A stretch of DNA of 64,000 bases from C-114 sp963719285 (GTDB lineage Bacteria; Chloroflexota; Limnocylindria; Limnocylindrales; CSP1-4): contig CAVRBO010000001.1 of NCBI GenBank assembly GCA_963719285.1, positions 868,001 to 932,000 on the forward strand, given 5' to 3'. The position numbers and the translations under genes are program-made. Below the pieces are notes generated by a model that made no database searches, was not told where the DNA came from, and was given only the letters and a program-made list of their open reading frames with translations. This document shows, piece by piece, positions 55,562 to 64,000 of this stretch. How positions within the stretch are numbered: the first letter of the stretch is position 1; each line of letters starts with the position of its first letter.

Positions 55562-57205
55562 ATGCGATCACCCCGTCAGCTCGCCACCGGCCCTCGCGCC
55601 CGTCACTCGATGGGCGCGCTGTTCGCGTGTGTCCTGCTCCTGTCCCTGGCCGCCCCGGCGGCCCTCGCCGGCGAGCCGCATCTCGTCCGTCCGCCGGCAC
55701 CGGACCGCGACAGCCCCACGCCCCATTTCGTCACCGAGACCAACGACAAGAAGTGGGACGGCTGCGAGTGGGCCTCGGCGGCGATGCTCATCGAGAAGTG
55801 GACCGGCGAGCGGGTCGACCGGCGCGCGCTCCGGGCGGCGGCGAACGTGGCGAAGGGGGGCTCGTCGCTCCGCGACGTCACCCGCGGGACCTCGGCGCTC
55901 CTGGACCTGCACATCCGCTTCTCGCCCGATGGTGGAGACCCCATGACGTGGCGGCAGCTCCTGGCCCGCCTGGCCGACGGCGGCGGCGCCGTCGTCGAGG
56001 GTGCGTACAGCCGCATGCCGACCTGGTTCAAGCGCTGGGACCGCAAGTTCGCGGCCAGCGGATCGGTCAAGTCGGCCCACGCCGTTTACGTCGAGCGCTA
56101 CCAGCCGCGACGGGGACGGGTCTGGCTGATGGATCCGCTCGGTCGAGACGGCTACAACGGCGAGTGGATCTCCGTGAGCGCGCTCGAGTACTTCTCGTAC
56201 ACGAGCAGTGGCCTCGTGCATGCCGCGGCGACGCCGGCGCGCCTGCCTCCGGTCCCCCTTGCCGCGGTCAGGCTCGGCCAGCCGACGCTCGCCGGGCCGG
56301 TCGTCGCCGGATCGCCCGCGTTCCTGATCGTGCCGATGAGGCACGACCGGAAGCGGCAGCCTCGCCTCGCGACGGTCTGGGTCTCGACGGCCTGGGAGAA
56401 GGTCGACGCCTCGCTCCCGGACGGCCCCGTCGCGCCCGCACCGCCGCCGCCGGCGCCGGGGCAGGCCGCCCCCGCCGGCGCGGCGCCCGCCGCCGCGGCA
56501 CCCCCCGGTGAAGGCCTGGCCCTCGGTCCGTCGGCCGCCCCGGTCCCTCCGTTCGTGGCGTCGTCGAGGGGAGTCACGGCGGGCGCGCTCGGAACGCGGC
56601 CCGGGGGCCCGGCGAGCGGATCCGCTCCCATCGTCACCGGCAGCCCGAAGGGCAGCCCGCTCACGCCCGGGGCGTGGAACCTCCATACCCGCATCGTCGT
56701 ACCGACCGAACCCGGTCGCTACCGCCTCACGCTGACCCTGCGCGACCGCTCGGGCAAGCGGATCGGGCCGCGGACGGTCGCTCCGTTCCTTCCGATGATC
56801 GTCTCGGTCCAAGGCCCGTACCGGGCAACCTTCGACGCACCGGACGCCATCGCCATGGCCGACCGGGTGCTCTCGCTCAGCGTCACGAACACGGGCCCGG
56901 CGGCGTGGACCGCGCCGACGCGAGCGGTGACCCAGCGGAGCAGCGGACCGCTCGCCACGATGGCCAGGGTCGAGGCGGACTGGCTGTTCGCGGACGGTCA
57001 CGCCTCTCCGGCCGGCGGTGTCTCGCTGGACCTAGCCCCGGGCGTGACCGCCTTCGTGGCCCTGCCCCTGCTCATCGCTCCACCGGGCGCGACCTCCCTG
57101 CGCCTCGACCTCGTCGGCCCGGACGGGCGCCGTGCCTCGGAGCTGGGTGGCCGGCCGACGCTGATCCCGCTCGGCCCGCTCGGGGGGAACCAGGACCCCA
57201 GGTGA
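55562..57205 (+). CDS. Exported C39-peptidase-like protein with proline-rich linker
   Basis: A 547-aa exported protein. The signal peptide ends near ALA-GEPH (about residue 36). Residues 50-215 resemble a C39-like papain fold with Cys68 in DGCEWASAAML, His173 in SAHAVYVERY and Asp191 in WLMDPLGRDG. A Pro/Ala-rich linker (about 290-330) is followed by two beta-sandwich-like segments (GRYRLTLTLRDRSGKRIGP; ALADR-type strands to the end). Whether it is a peptidase or a bacteriocin-processing relative is unclear; no bacteriocin or transporter gene is nearby. ATG 55562 gives the cleanest signal peptide. Confidence 0.7.
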   Translation: MRSPRQLATGPRARHSMGALFACVLLLSLAAPAALAGEPHLVRPPAPDRDSPTPHFVTETNDKKWDGCEWASAAMLIEKWTGERVDRRALRAAANVAKGGSSLRDVTRGTSALLDLHIRFSPDGGDPMTWRQLLARLADGGGAVVEGAYSRMPTWFKRWDRKFAASGSVKSAHAVYVERYQPRRGRVWLMDPLGRDGYNGEWISVSALEYFSYTSSGLVHAAATPARLPPVPLAAVRLGQPTLAGPVVAGSPAFLIVPMRHDRKRQPRLATVWVSTAWEKVDASLPDGPVAPAPPPPAPGQAAPAGAAPAAAAPPGEGLALGPSAAPVPPFVASSRGVTAGALGTRPGGPASGSAPIVTGSPKGSPLTPGAWNLHTRIVVPTEPGRYRLTLTLRDRSGKRIGPRTVAPFLPMIVSVQGPYRATFDAPDAIAMADRVLSLSVTNTGPAAWTAPTRAVTQRSSGPLATMARVEADWLFADGHASPAGGVSLDLAPGVTAFVALPLLIAPPGATSLRLDLVGPDGRRASELGGRPTLIPLGPLGGNQDPR

Positions 57206-57282
57206 CACGCACGGCCGGTGGCGTAGAGTGACCTGACGGACCGGGCATCCATGCTCGATCCTTCCCGCCGGAGGCCCGACCC

Positions 57283-57657
57283 GTGGAAGAACAGGACGTC
57301 CGTGAGCGCGCCGAGGCCCTGTGCGCGGCGCTCGTCGCCGGGGATGTCGACCTGGCGATCCGGGACTTCAGCAAGGAACTCCACCAGAACCTGGGCGAGG
57401 TGATCGCCCTCCTGCCGCTGCCGTCGAACGACGCGTCCATCGTCTCGATCGAGCGCGGCGGCTCGGGGTTCGCCGTTGTCGTGCGGCTCGCCGGCGAGAT
57501 CGACGAGGTGCTCCTCCAGACCCGCTGGAAGGATCGCGGCGGCCACCCGACGATGGTCGAGGTGAGCCACCTCAGTCGGACCGCCACGACCGCCCGGGCG
57601 GATGGAGCGGACGGCGAGTCGGGCGAGGCCCCGGATCCGGGAGCCGCGTCGACCTGA
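57283..57657 (+). CDS. Hypothetical protein, 124 aa
   Basis: Not recognised. Residues 1-95 could form an NTF2-like or cystatin-like alpha+beta domain (ERAEALCAALVAGDVDLAIRDFSKEL helices, then strands FAVVVRLAGEID and TMVEVSHL). The last 25 residues are Ala/Gly/Asp-rich. GTG 57283 follows GGAGG. A TAGAGT box (57225) may be its promoter. The next gene is convergent. Confidence 0.55.
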   Translation: MEEQDVRERAEALCAALVAGDVDLAIRDFSKELHQNLGEVIALLPLPSNDASIVSIERGGSGFAVVVRLAGEIDEVLLQTRWKDRGGHPTMVEVSHLSRTATTARADGADGESGEAPDPGAAST

Positions 57658-57672
57658 TCGCGTGTACCGGCC

Positions 57673-60600
57673 CTAGGCCGCGGGGCGATCCGCGCGCTTG
57701 ATGCCGGCGGTCGCCCGGCGGACCAGCGTGTCGATGTCGCGGTCCACCTCACGCAGGCCGGCGTGCAGGTCGGCCACCTCGCCCGCCTGCCAGCGGATCG
57801 CGAACGCGGTCAGGATGCCCTCGTAGGTGGAGCCGGCCGCCGTCACCGGCGATGCGCTCGATCCGGGGTGGGCGAAGATCTCGAGGAACACCGAGAAGTG
57901 GTCGTCCGGGAGCAGCTCGGGCGAGCGGAGCGCGCGCTTGGTCGAGGGGACGTTGCGCAGGCCGTTGGACAGCTTGGCCAGCGCGTGATCGTCGGTCGCC
58001 AGGTACTTGACGAGCTTCCAGCTCTCCTCCTGGAGCACGGATCGAGCCGGGATCCCGATCACGCTGCCGTTGATGTAGCCCGACCCGTAGGCGTCGGTCA
58101 GGACCGGGTCGACCGGGACCGGCGACGTCCCGTAGTCGAGGGCCGGCGCCTCGGACGCGAGGAAGGCCACCCGCCACTCCCCGTCCAGGCACATGGCGAG
58201 ACGGCCGGACTGGAACGCGTTGGCCGCGCTGAATTCTCGACCGACGGCCGCCTCGAAGGCCACGAGATCGGCCAGGCCGTACCAGTCGACCAGCGACTTC
58301 TGCCACTCCAGCATCCGGGCCCAGGCCGGGTCGCTCGCGATGCACGACCGGCCGACGTCGTCCACCCAGCGCGCCCCGAACATCTGGCCCAGGATCGCGA
58401 CCGAGTTCTCGTAGAAGTCGATCATCGGGTTGAAGCCCACGACCTGGAGCGACCCGTCGGCGCCGCGCGTCGTGAGGCGCCGGGCGAGATCGGCCAGCTG
58501 ATCCGTCGTCCGGGGCGGGCCGGCGGCAGCGAGACCGCCCAGAAGCTCCCGGTTCATGAAGAGTCCGTACGTGTCGGCGAGCATCGGCAGGGCCCAGCGC
58601 CGGCCGCCGTGGCGGGTGTACGCCTGGGTCGCGTCGGTCAGCAGAGCCTCGTCGATGCCGTCGCGAGCCATGAACGGCCCGAGGTCGATGAGGCCGCCGT
58701 CCGTGAAGTACACCCCGAAGTTGTCCGACTCGAAGGACGACACGACGTTCGGAGCATGGTCCCCGGCCAGCGCGGCCACGATCCGGTCGCCCGAGACGCC
58801 GCCGGTCAGTTCGACCCGCAGGCCGGGATTGGCGAGCTCGAAGTCGGCCACGACCGAGCGGATGACGTCGAGTTCGTGGCCCGAGTGGCCGACCCACAGG
58901 CTCAGGGTCGTATGGCCGACGAGGTGGGCCGTGGCCGCCTGGGCGTCCATCGGCCGGGCGAAGTAGAAGCCTTGGGCCTGGTCGCTGCCCATCCGGCTCA
59001 GGCCCGTGGCCTGGTCCTCGAGCTCGACCCCTTCGGCGACCGTCTTGATCTTGAGACTGTGGGCAAGCTTCACGATCGCCCGGGCGAGTGCGGCCTCATC
59101 CGTCCCGGTCGCGATCCCGTCGATGAACGTCTTGTCGATCTTGACCATGTCGATCGGGAATCGGCGCAGGTAGCTGAGGGACGAATAGCCCGTCCCGAAG
59201 TCGTCGATCGCCAGGCTGACGCCCAGGCCCTTGAGCTGGCGCAGGCGGCGGATGACGTCCTCGGTCTCGTGAGCGAGGACGCTCTCGGTGATCTCCAGGA
59301 TCAGGAGCTCCGGCGGCAGGCCGCTGTCCTCCAGGGCGAGGCTGACCGTCGCGACGAGGCCCGGGTGGCGGAGCTGCACGCCCGAGAGGTTCACGCTCAT
59401 CATCAGCGGCGCCCGGTCGGGCCGGGCCTTCCGCCAGGCCTGGGCCTGCCGGCAGGCCTCGCGGAGGACCCACTCACCGAGCGGGATGATGAGCCCGGTG
59501 CGCTCGGCCAGTGGGATGAAGTCGAGCGGGGGGACGAGGCCGCGGACCGGATGCGCCCAACGGACGAGGGCCTCGACACCGGTGATCGTGCCGCTCGGAA
59601 GGCTCACGGTCGGCTGGTAGTGCAGGACGAACTCGTCGCGCTCGACGGCGCCCCGGAGGTCGACGCTCAGCTGGAGGCGCTCGGCGGTCGCCAGCTGCAT
59701 CGCCGGCTCGAACACGCGGAACCGGCCCTTGCCCGCGTCCTTCGCGGCGTACATGGCGATGTCGGCGGCGCGGAGCATGTCCGTCGCGGTCGGCAGGTCG
59801 GGTGAGCTCAGGGCGATCCCGATGGTCGCGCCGATGCGCATGGGCCGCTGGCTGAGGTCGAACGGCCGTTCCAGGGCCGCGATGACCCGATCCGCGACCG
59901 AGACCGCCTGGTCCTGGTCGACATCATCGAGGAGCAAGGCGAACTCATCACCGCCGAGGCGGGCGGCCGTGTCCTCGGGCCGGATCGTGTCGGACAGGCG
60001 ACCGGCGACCTGGCGGATGAGGTGATCGCCCTCCACATGGCCGAGCGTGTCGTTGACGGTCTTGAAGTCGTCGAGGTCGAGGAACAGGACGGCGGCGCCC
60101 TTCGTGTGGTGGCGTCGCCGGCCGAGGGCGCGCTCGAGCCGGTCGACGTACAGGGCCCGATTGGCCAGCCCCGTCAGGGGATCGTGGAACGCCTGGATGG
60201 TCAGCTGCTCCTCGAGCTCCTTCCAGCGGGTGACGTCGCGGATGGTCAGGACGAGGCCCTGGTCGTCGGGCAGGCTGGTCGCGGCGATCTCGGCGCGCAG
60301 CCAGCGCCCATCGTGGTGAAGCACCTGGCTGTCGAGCCGGCCGGCCGACCCGTGGGCGACCGTCCCGTGCATGGCCAGGATCGAGTTCGCGTCGTCCGCC
60401 GATACGAGGCCCGCGATGTTCGATCGCAGGAGATCGTCCACGGCATAGCCGAGCGCGGTCAGCACGGACGGGCTCGCGGAGACGATGGCTCCGTGGACAT
60501 CGATCACGAGGGTCGCGTCGGTCGCCGTCTGGACGAGCGATCGCATCAGCTCGTCGTTGTGTTCCGCATGGCCGCGCAGCTCGTCGTGCCGACGGCGTTC

Positions 60601-60951
60601 CTCGCGCCAGGCCATCGTCTCGCCGGTGACCCCGGCGACCAGCAGGGCGATGCCCACCCGGATCCCGACCGCGGGCTCCGGGCCGATCGCGAGCTGGGCG
60701 ACGACCACCAGCGCGGAGATCGTCGGAAGGGCGAGCGTGAGGCGTGGCGGGATCCGGCCCCACGGCGCGAACCAGCCGGCGCCGCCGCACATCGCGAGGA
60801 TGGCGCCCGTCGCCATGACCGTCGGGGTCCCGGACGAGCCCGGCGCGGTCAGCGGGGCACCGACCAGCACGGAGGTGCCGGCCACCAGCATCAGGAGCGC
60901 CCACATCCGCGGCGCGCTCGAGCCCCTCGGGATCGATCTCGTCAGGTGCAT
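57673..60951 (-). CDS. PAS-GGDEF-EAL protein fused to a solute-binding-protein domain
   Basis: A 1092-aa cyclic-di-GMP enzyme. Four membrane helices (about 16-36, 43-62, 71-90, 95-112) are followed by PAS (about 130-245) and GGDEF (about 255-415; intact GGDEF at 333-337, I-site RPED at 324-327). EAL (about 428-675) has EAL at 460-462, DDFGTGYS and KIDKTFI intact. From about 680 to the end comes a complete family-1 extracellular solute-binding-protein fold: TTLSLWVGHSGHELDVI, VADFELANPGLRVEL, later WVDDVGRSCIASDPAWA and INGSVIGIPARS. No membrane segment separates EAL from it, so with four N-terminal helices it should be cytoplasmic. Both synthesis and hydrolysis look possible. Confidence 0.88.
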   Translation of the reverse strand: MHLTRSIPRGSSAPRMWALLMLVAGTSVLVGAPLTAPGSSGTPTVMATGAILAMCGGAGWFAPWGRIPPRLTLALPTISALVVVAQLAIGPEPAVGIRVGIALLVAGVTGETMAWREERRRHDELRGHAEHNDELMRSLVQTATDATLVIDVHGAIVSASPSVLTALGYAVDDLLRSNIAGLVSADDANSILAMHGTVAHGSAGRLDSQVLHHDGRWLRAEIAATSLPDDQGLVLTIRDVTRWKELEEQLTIQAFHDPLTGLANRALYVDRLERALGRRRHHTKGAAVLFLDLDDFKTVNDTLGHVEGDHLIRQVAGRLSDTIRPEDTAARLGGDEFALLLDDVDQDQAVSVADRVIAALERPFDLSQRPMRIGATIGIALSSPDLPTATDMLRAADIAMYAAKDAGKGRFRVFEPAMQLATAERLQLSVDLRGAVERDEFVLHYQPTVSLPSGTITGVEALVRWAHPVRGLVPPLDFIPLAERTGLIIPLGEWVLREACRQAQAWRKARPDRAPLMMSVNLSGVQLRHPGLVATVSLALEDSGLPPELLILEITESVLAHETEDVIRRLRQLKGLGVSLAIDDFGTGYSSLSYLRRFPIDMVKIDKTFIDGIATGTDEAALARAIVKLAHSLKIKTVAEGVELEDQATGLSRMGSDQAQGFYFARPMDAQAATAHLVGHTTLSLWVGHSGHELDVIRSVVADFELANPGLRVELTGGVSGDRIVAALAGDHAPNVVSSFESDNFGVYFTDGGLIDLGPFMARDGIDEALLTDATQAYTRHGGRRWALPMLADTYGLFMNRELLGGLAAAGPPRTTDQLADLARRLTTRGADGSLQVVGFNPMIDFYENSVAILGQMFGARWVDDVGRSCIASDPAWARMLEWQKSLVDWYGLADLVAFEAAVGREFSAANAFQSGRLAMCLDGEWRVAFLASEAPALDYGTSPVPVDPVLTDAYGSGYINGSVIGIPARSVLQEESWKLVKYLATDDHALAKLSNGLRNVPSTKRALRSPELLPDDHFSVFLEIFAHPGSSASPVTAAGSTYEGILTAFAIRWQAGEVADLHAGLREVDRDIDTLVRRATAGIKRADRPAA

Positions 60952-61140
60952 CGGGTGACCGAGCCGGTCATGCCTCCGGTGGATTTGCTCGGGGACGAGG
61001 CTGACGGTGACGGTTCGGCCCTCCCCCCACCATCCCCCCTAAGTACCGGCTTCCACACCATGCCGGTCGACGCCCGCCGGGCATCCGGGTCTACCATCGA
61101 CCCAGGGGCCCGGACGACCCAGGCATGGGAATGGTGGGTG

Positions 61141-61830
61141 ATGGCGACACAGGACCTCTATCGCGGGACCGGTCCGGGCCCCATCACGGCCGATGGCTGT
61201 GCCGTCGACTTCTACGCGACGCTCTCTGCCGCCGGCGAGCCGGAGCGCATCCACGCCTGGATCCCGGCGGGCGCGACGATCCTCGAGCTCGGCGCGGGGA
61301 CCGGTCGGATCACCCACGGCCTGCTCGCCCTGGGCCACGACGTCGTCGCGGTCGACCAGTCGCCGGAGATGCTCGAGCACATCCGCGGTGCCGAGACCGT
61401 GTGCTCGCCGATCGAGACCCTCGCCCTTGGCCGGACGTTCGACGTGGTGCTACTCATGTCGTTCATCATCGATGTCGCCGACGACGACCTGCGCGCGGCG
61501 TTCCTGCGGACGTGCCGCCGCCACGTGGCGGACGAAGGCTGCGTGATCATCCAGCGCAAGCCGCCCGAGTGGTACGACACGATCGAGGCGAATGAGCGGA
61601 CCACCGCCGACGGCACGACCTATCGCCTGTCGGACCTGCGCTGGCCCGCTCCGGGCATCCTGTCGGCGACGATGGAGTACACGGTCGGCGAGCGGTGCTG
61701 GACGCACACGTTCGTGAGCCAGCGCCTGGAGGACGCAGATCTGGTCGCGGCCCTGGAACGAGCGGGTCTGACGACGAGCGGTTTCCTTGTCGACGACCGC
61801 GAGTGGGTCCGGGCCCGGCCGGCTCCCTGA
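61141..61830 (+). CDS. Class I SAM-dependent methyltransferase
   Basis: A 229-aa Rossmann-fold methyltransferase with motif I ILELGAGTGRITHGLLALG (about 47-65), VVAVDQSPEMLEHI (motif II, acidic Asp binding the ribose) and FDVVLLMSFIIDVAD. The C-terminal half carries the substrate region (IIQRKPPEWYDTIEANE). The acceptor is unknown. ATG 61141 is used. The 189 nt before it, divergent from the GGDEF gene, holds no recognised site. Confidence 0.85.
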   Translation: MATQDLYRGTGPGPITADGCAVDFYATLSAAGEPERIHAWIPAGATILELGAGTGRITHGLLALGHDVVAVDQSPEMLEHIRGAETVCSPIETLALGRTFDVVLLMSFIIDVADDDLRAAFLRTCRRHVADEGCVIIQRKPPEWYDTIEANERTTADGTTYRLSDLRWPAPGILSATMEYTVGERCWTHTFVSQRLEDADLVAALERAGLTTSGFLVDDREWVRARPAP

Positions 61831-61880
61831 GCGGCCGCCGAACGGCACGTGGCGTGCCTTCGCCCAGCCGGTCGCGCGAG

Positions 61881-62879
61881 TCAGTAGATCGCGACGGGCC
61901 GTTCGATCGCGGCATCGGTCATGAACCGGCGATCGATGAGGACCCGGACGATGTAGTCGATCTTGAGCCCGGCCCCATCGAAGGACGGCGCCGAGTCCGT
62001 CGGCAGGGCAAGGCGGACGCCCTGCAGGCCGCCCGAGAGCTGGCCGGGGTCGACCGCGACGGTCGCGACGATGCCTTCCACGCCGTTCGGGGCGTTCGTC
62101 CGGCGATGGAGCTCGATCCGGCAGCCGTTCCCCTTGGGCGCCGAGGGCCAGCGGACGTCGACGACGAGCTCCGTCCCGGCCCGGGCGGGCAGGGGCGAGG
62201 TCACGCCGATGACCGCGTCGCGGACCGACACCGCATCCAGGAGGCTTGCGCCGCCCTGGTCGCCGACGCCGGCGCGGAGCAGGTCCGGGTGTTGGGCGAT
62301 CGGAACGTGGACCGCGACGAAGTGATCCGCGCCGTGGGGGACATCCCAGCGGACCTCGAGCGCCCAGGCGATGATCGATTCGCCGAGATGGGCGGTCGGC
62401 GGACCCAGGCCCGGTGCCGGGATGGCGAAGGTGCCCTGCCATGTGGCGCCCGGTTCGAAGCTCGCCGGGACGACGGGGCTCACGAAGGGGTCCTCGACGA
62501 ACAACCGGCCGTGGCACTCCACCCAGTTCTCGGTGGACGTGACGTGGCCCTCCCCATCGCGATGCTCGACCGACTTGCGGACCTCGTCCAGGCGCAGGCC
62601 GACGAGCCGGAAACTCGCGCTGCGGGCGGCGATCCCCGCGTCGGCTCGGAGGGCGAGCGAGCCGGTGATCGTCTCGCCGACGACGACCGGCCGGTCGAGG
62701 GTGAACGTCGCACCGATCGGTCCGTCGGACGGGCTGACGAGCTCCTCGGGCACGACGCCATGGAGCGGGTGGCTCCCCTGACCACCGGCGAGCCGGCCGC
62801 CGTCCAGGGCGTTGAACGGCTGGGGCGCCGACCCCGAGTGGCCGCCGCTGAAGTGGATGGAACCGAACGACAGCGACAT
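61881..62879 (-). CDS. Arrestin-fold (Spo0M-like) protein
   Basis: A 332-aa cytosolic protein made almost wholly of beta strands. Segments such as TFTLDRPVVVGETITGSLALRAD, SFRLVGLRLDE, ATWQGTFAIPAPGLGPP and IIAWALEVRWDVP are typical of the arrestin-like N domain found in sporulation-control Spo0M and related proteins. A second sandwich (LPARAGTELVVDVRWPSAP) follows. The role is unknown. The ATG follows GGAGGATCC. It converges with the methyltransferase gene. Between it and the helicase (62880-63047) I see nothing. Confidence 0.6.
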   Translation of the reverse strand: MSLSFGSIHFSGGHSGSAPQPFNALDGGRLAGGQGSHPLHGVVPEELVSPSDGPIGATFTLDRPVVVGETITGSLALRADAGIAARSASFRLVGLRLDEVRKSVEHRDGEGHVTSTENWVECHGRLFVEDPFVSPVVPASFEPGATWQGTFAIPAPGLGPPTAHLGESIIAWALEVRWDVPHGADHFVAVHVPIAQHPDLLRAGVGDQGGASLLDAVSVRDAVIGVTSPLPARAGTELVVDVRWPSAPKGNGCRIELHRRTNAPNGVEGIVATVAVDPGQLSGGLQGVRLALPTDSAPSFDGAGLKIDYIVRVLIDRRFMTDAAIERPVAIY

Positions 62880-63047
62880 GGATCCTCCTCGCGGCGATGG
62901 TGCGCCCTGATGCTACCAATGCCGGGGTCCGGGAACCCACGCTCGTTCGGCTCGAAGACCGCCCACCGGGTGCCGTGGTCGATGGACCGCTCGACGAAGA
63001 CGAAGGAACGTCGGACCTCGACGTACTTCCAGCGCGAACGCCGGTCG

Positions 63048-64000
63048 TCAGTCCGTCGCGCGCGTGGTGATCCCCAGGATCTCCTCGCCGTATCGCTCCA
63101 GCCGACCCGGACCCATGCCCTTGACCCGGCGAAGCGCCGGGAGCGACATCGGTCGAGCGTCGGCGATCGCCTCGAGGGTGACGTCGTGGGCGATGACGTA
63201 GGCGGGCACCGCGTCGTGTCGCGCCCGGGCGGTCCGCCACGCCTTGAGCGCGGCGAGGATGCCCTCGCCGACAGGGGTCGATGGCGGCGCGAAGGTGTCC
63301 TGGATGACGGTGACGCGTCCGGGGGCCTGCCGCGCCCGCGGGGTGCCCCCGGGTTCGAGTGCTTCGAGGAAGCGTGACGGCTTCCTGCGCCCGACCGATC
63401 CGTTCGGGTTCGCCCGGTTCTCCGCCCAGGACAGCGCGAGATGGACCCGGGCCCTGGTGATACCGACGTACAGCAGCCGGCGTTCCTCCTGGAGCGCGAC
63501 GGGGTCGCTCAGGGCGTGGCTGATCGGGAGGCTGCCCTCCTCGAGCATCGGCAGGAAGACGGCGTCCCACTCCAGGCCCTTGGCCCGGTGGTAGGTGACG
63601 AGGTTGACCCCGGCGACCGCGCCGGCTCGCTCGGCCGTCGCCCGGGCCGCCAGCTCCTCGAGGAGCCGCTCCGCGTCGAGGTCCGGGCTCGAGCCGACCA
63701 GGTCGACGGCGATCTCGATGAGGGTGTCGAGCGCGGCGGCCCGCTCGCGACCCTCGGCGCCATCGAGGAGCGCTTCGTCGCCGTACCCGAGCTCCCGGGC
63801 CCATAGCGCGCGGATCGCATCGACGAGGGCCGGGCCATGCTCGGTCGACGACGCGCGCCGGACGAGCTCGATCGCGTCGCGCACCTCGCGCCGCTCGAAG
63901 AACCGCTGGCCGCGGACCTGGTACGGGACGGCCGATGCCGTGAGCGCCGCCTCGATCGTCGCGAGCTGGGCGTTGATCCGGGTGAGCACGGCGATCTCGA
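63048..64000 (-). CDS. UvrD/PcrA-type helicase, C-terminal part, runs off the window
   Basis: The C-terminal roughly 317 residues of an SF1A helicase. Visible are LTRINAQLATIEAAL, YQVRGQRFFERREVRD, then the helicase motifs VNLVTYHRAKGLEWDAVFLP (motif V region) and EERRLLYVGITRARVHLALSWA (motif VI with the arginine finger). The end carries an HRDC-like domain (LPALRRVKGMGPGRLERYGEEIL). The frame is open to base 64000, so the N-terminal half with Walker A is outside. It probably unwinds DNA in repair. Confidence 0.9.
   Translation of the reverse strand, partial: EIAVLTRINAQLATIEAALTASAVPYQVRGQRFFERREVRDAIELVRRASSTEHGPALVDAIRALWARELGYGDEALLDGAEGRERAAALDTLIEIAVDLVGSSPDLDAERLLEELAARATAERAGAVAGVNLVTYHRAKGLEWDAVFLPMLEEGSLPISHALSDPVALQEERRLLYVGITRARVHLALSWAENRANPNGSVGRRKPSRFLEALEPGGTPRARQAPGRVTVIQDTFAPPSTPVGEGILAALKAWRTARARHDAVPAYVIAHDVTLEAIADARPMSLPALRRVKGMGPGRLERYGEEILGITTRATD

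Overview
The window is high-GC, densely packed bacterial chromosome with no insertion sequence, integrase, prophage or CRISPR array. Gene content and style fit an uncultured actinobacteria-like lineage, most probably Chloroflexota (for example Limnocylindria-type). This rests on an RnpB of ordinary bacterial A type, a mycobacterial Sdh1-like succinate dehydrogenase, split methylmalonyl-CoA mutase, many GTG starts, 4-nt ATGA/GTGA gene overlaps, and TANNNT boxes lying next to start codons. Taxonomy is inference; no marker in the window proves it.

Layout. 1-9233: the 3'-truncated RNase P RNA, a frame-broken RNase H, the minus-strand operon icd-sdhC-sdhA-sdhB, the divergent sucCD pair, then DinB, an unknown protein and an orphan ABC ATPase. 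9260-15187: a propionyl-CoA to succinyl-CoA module (carboxyltransferase, biotin carboxylase, biotin carrier, methylmalonyl-CoA mutase catalytic subunit, epimerase) that feeds the TCA genes beside it. 15188-17241: parAB with three copies of a non-canonical parS-like palindrome and two DnaA-box-like sites. 17243-22041: UbiA-like prenyltransferase, acyltransferase, HAD phosphatase and LiaF/DUF5668 membrane proteins. 22116-28643: a polyamine/iron-type ABC importer operon ending in a HAD phosphatase, Ppx/GppA and an acidic hypothetical. 28830-30358: a cysteine-rich leader peptide, an intrinsic terminator and a three-rhodanese sulfurtransferase, which together look like an attenuator.

30465-39507 is a pentose cluster, probably for xylose: xylose isomerase, ABC ATPase, permease and binding protein, ROK repressor, xylulokinase and a Gfo/Idh dehydrogenase. 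39550-50581 is mixed: FG-GAP/ASPIC protein, M24-like protein lacking metal ligands, AlkZ-like winged-helix protein, GNAT, AhpD-like protein, an orphan RnfD/NqrB-like membrane protein, DUF1905, an adenylate cyclase, tRNA-Asn, a mercaptopyruvate-type sulfurtransferase and a membrane protein. 50582-55348 holds dnaG-rpoD-PAS with a palindrome-rich control region. 55562-64000 has a C39-like secreted protein, a PAS-GGDEF-EAL protein fused to a solute-binding-protein domain, a methyltransferase, an arrestin-fold protein and the C-terminal part of a UvrD-type helicase.

Six genes or gene remnants, including essential rpoD, need single-base frame corrections, several of them an extra G in GGGC. This points to consensus errors in the assembly rather than real gene decay. 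The most interesting candidates are the Cys-leader attenuator, the cytoplasmic GGDEF-EAL-solute-binding fusion, the unusual parS-like sites and the repeated TTGACA palindromes in front of dnaG-rpoD.
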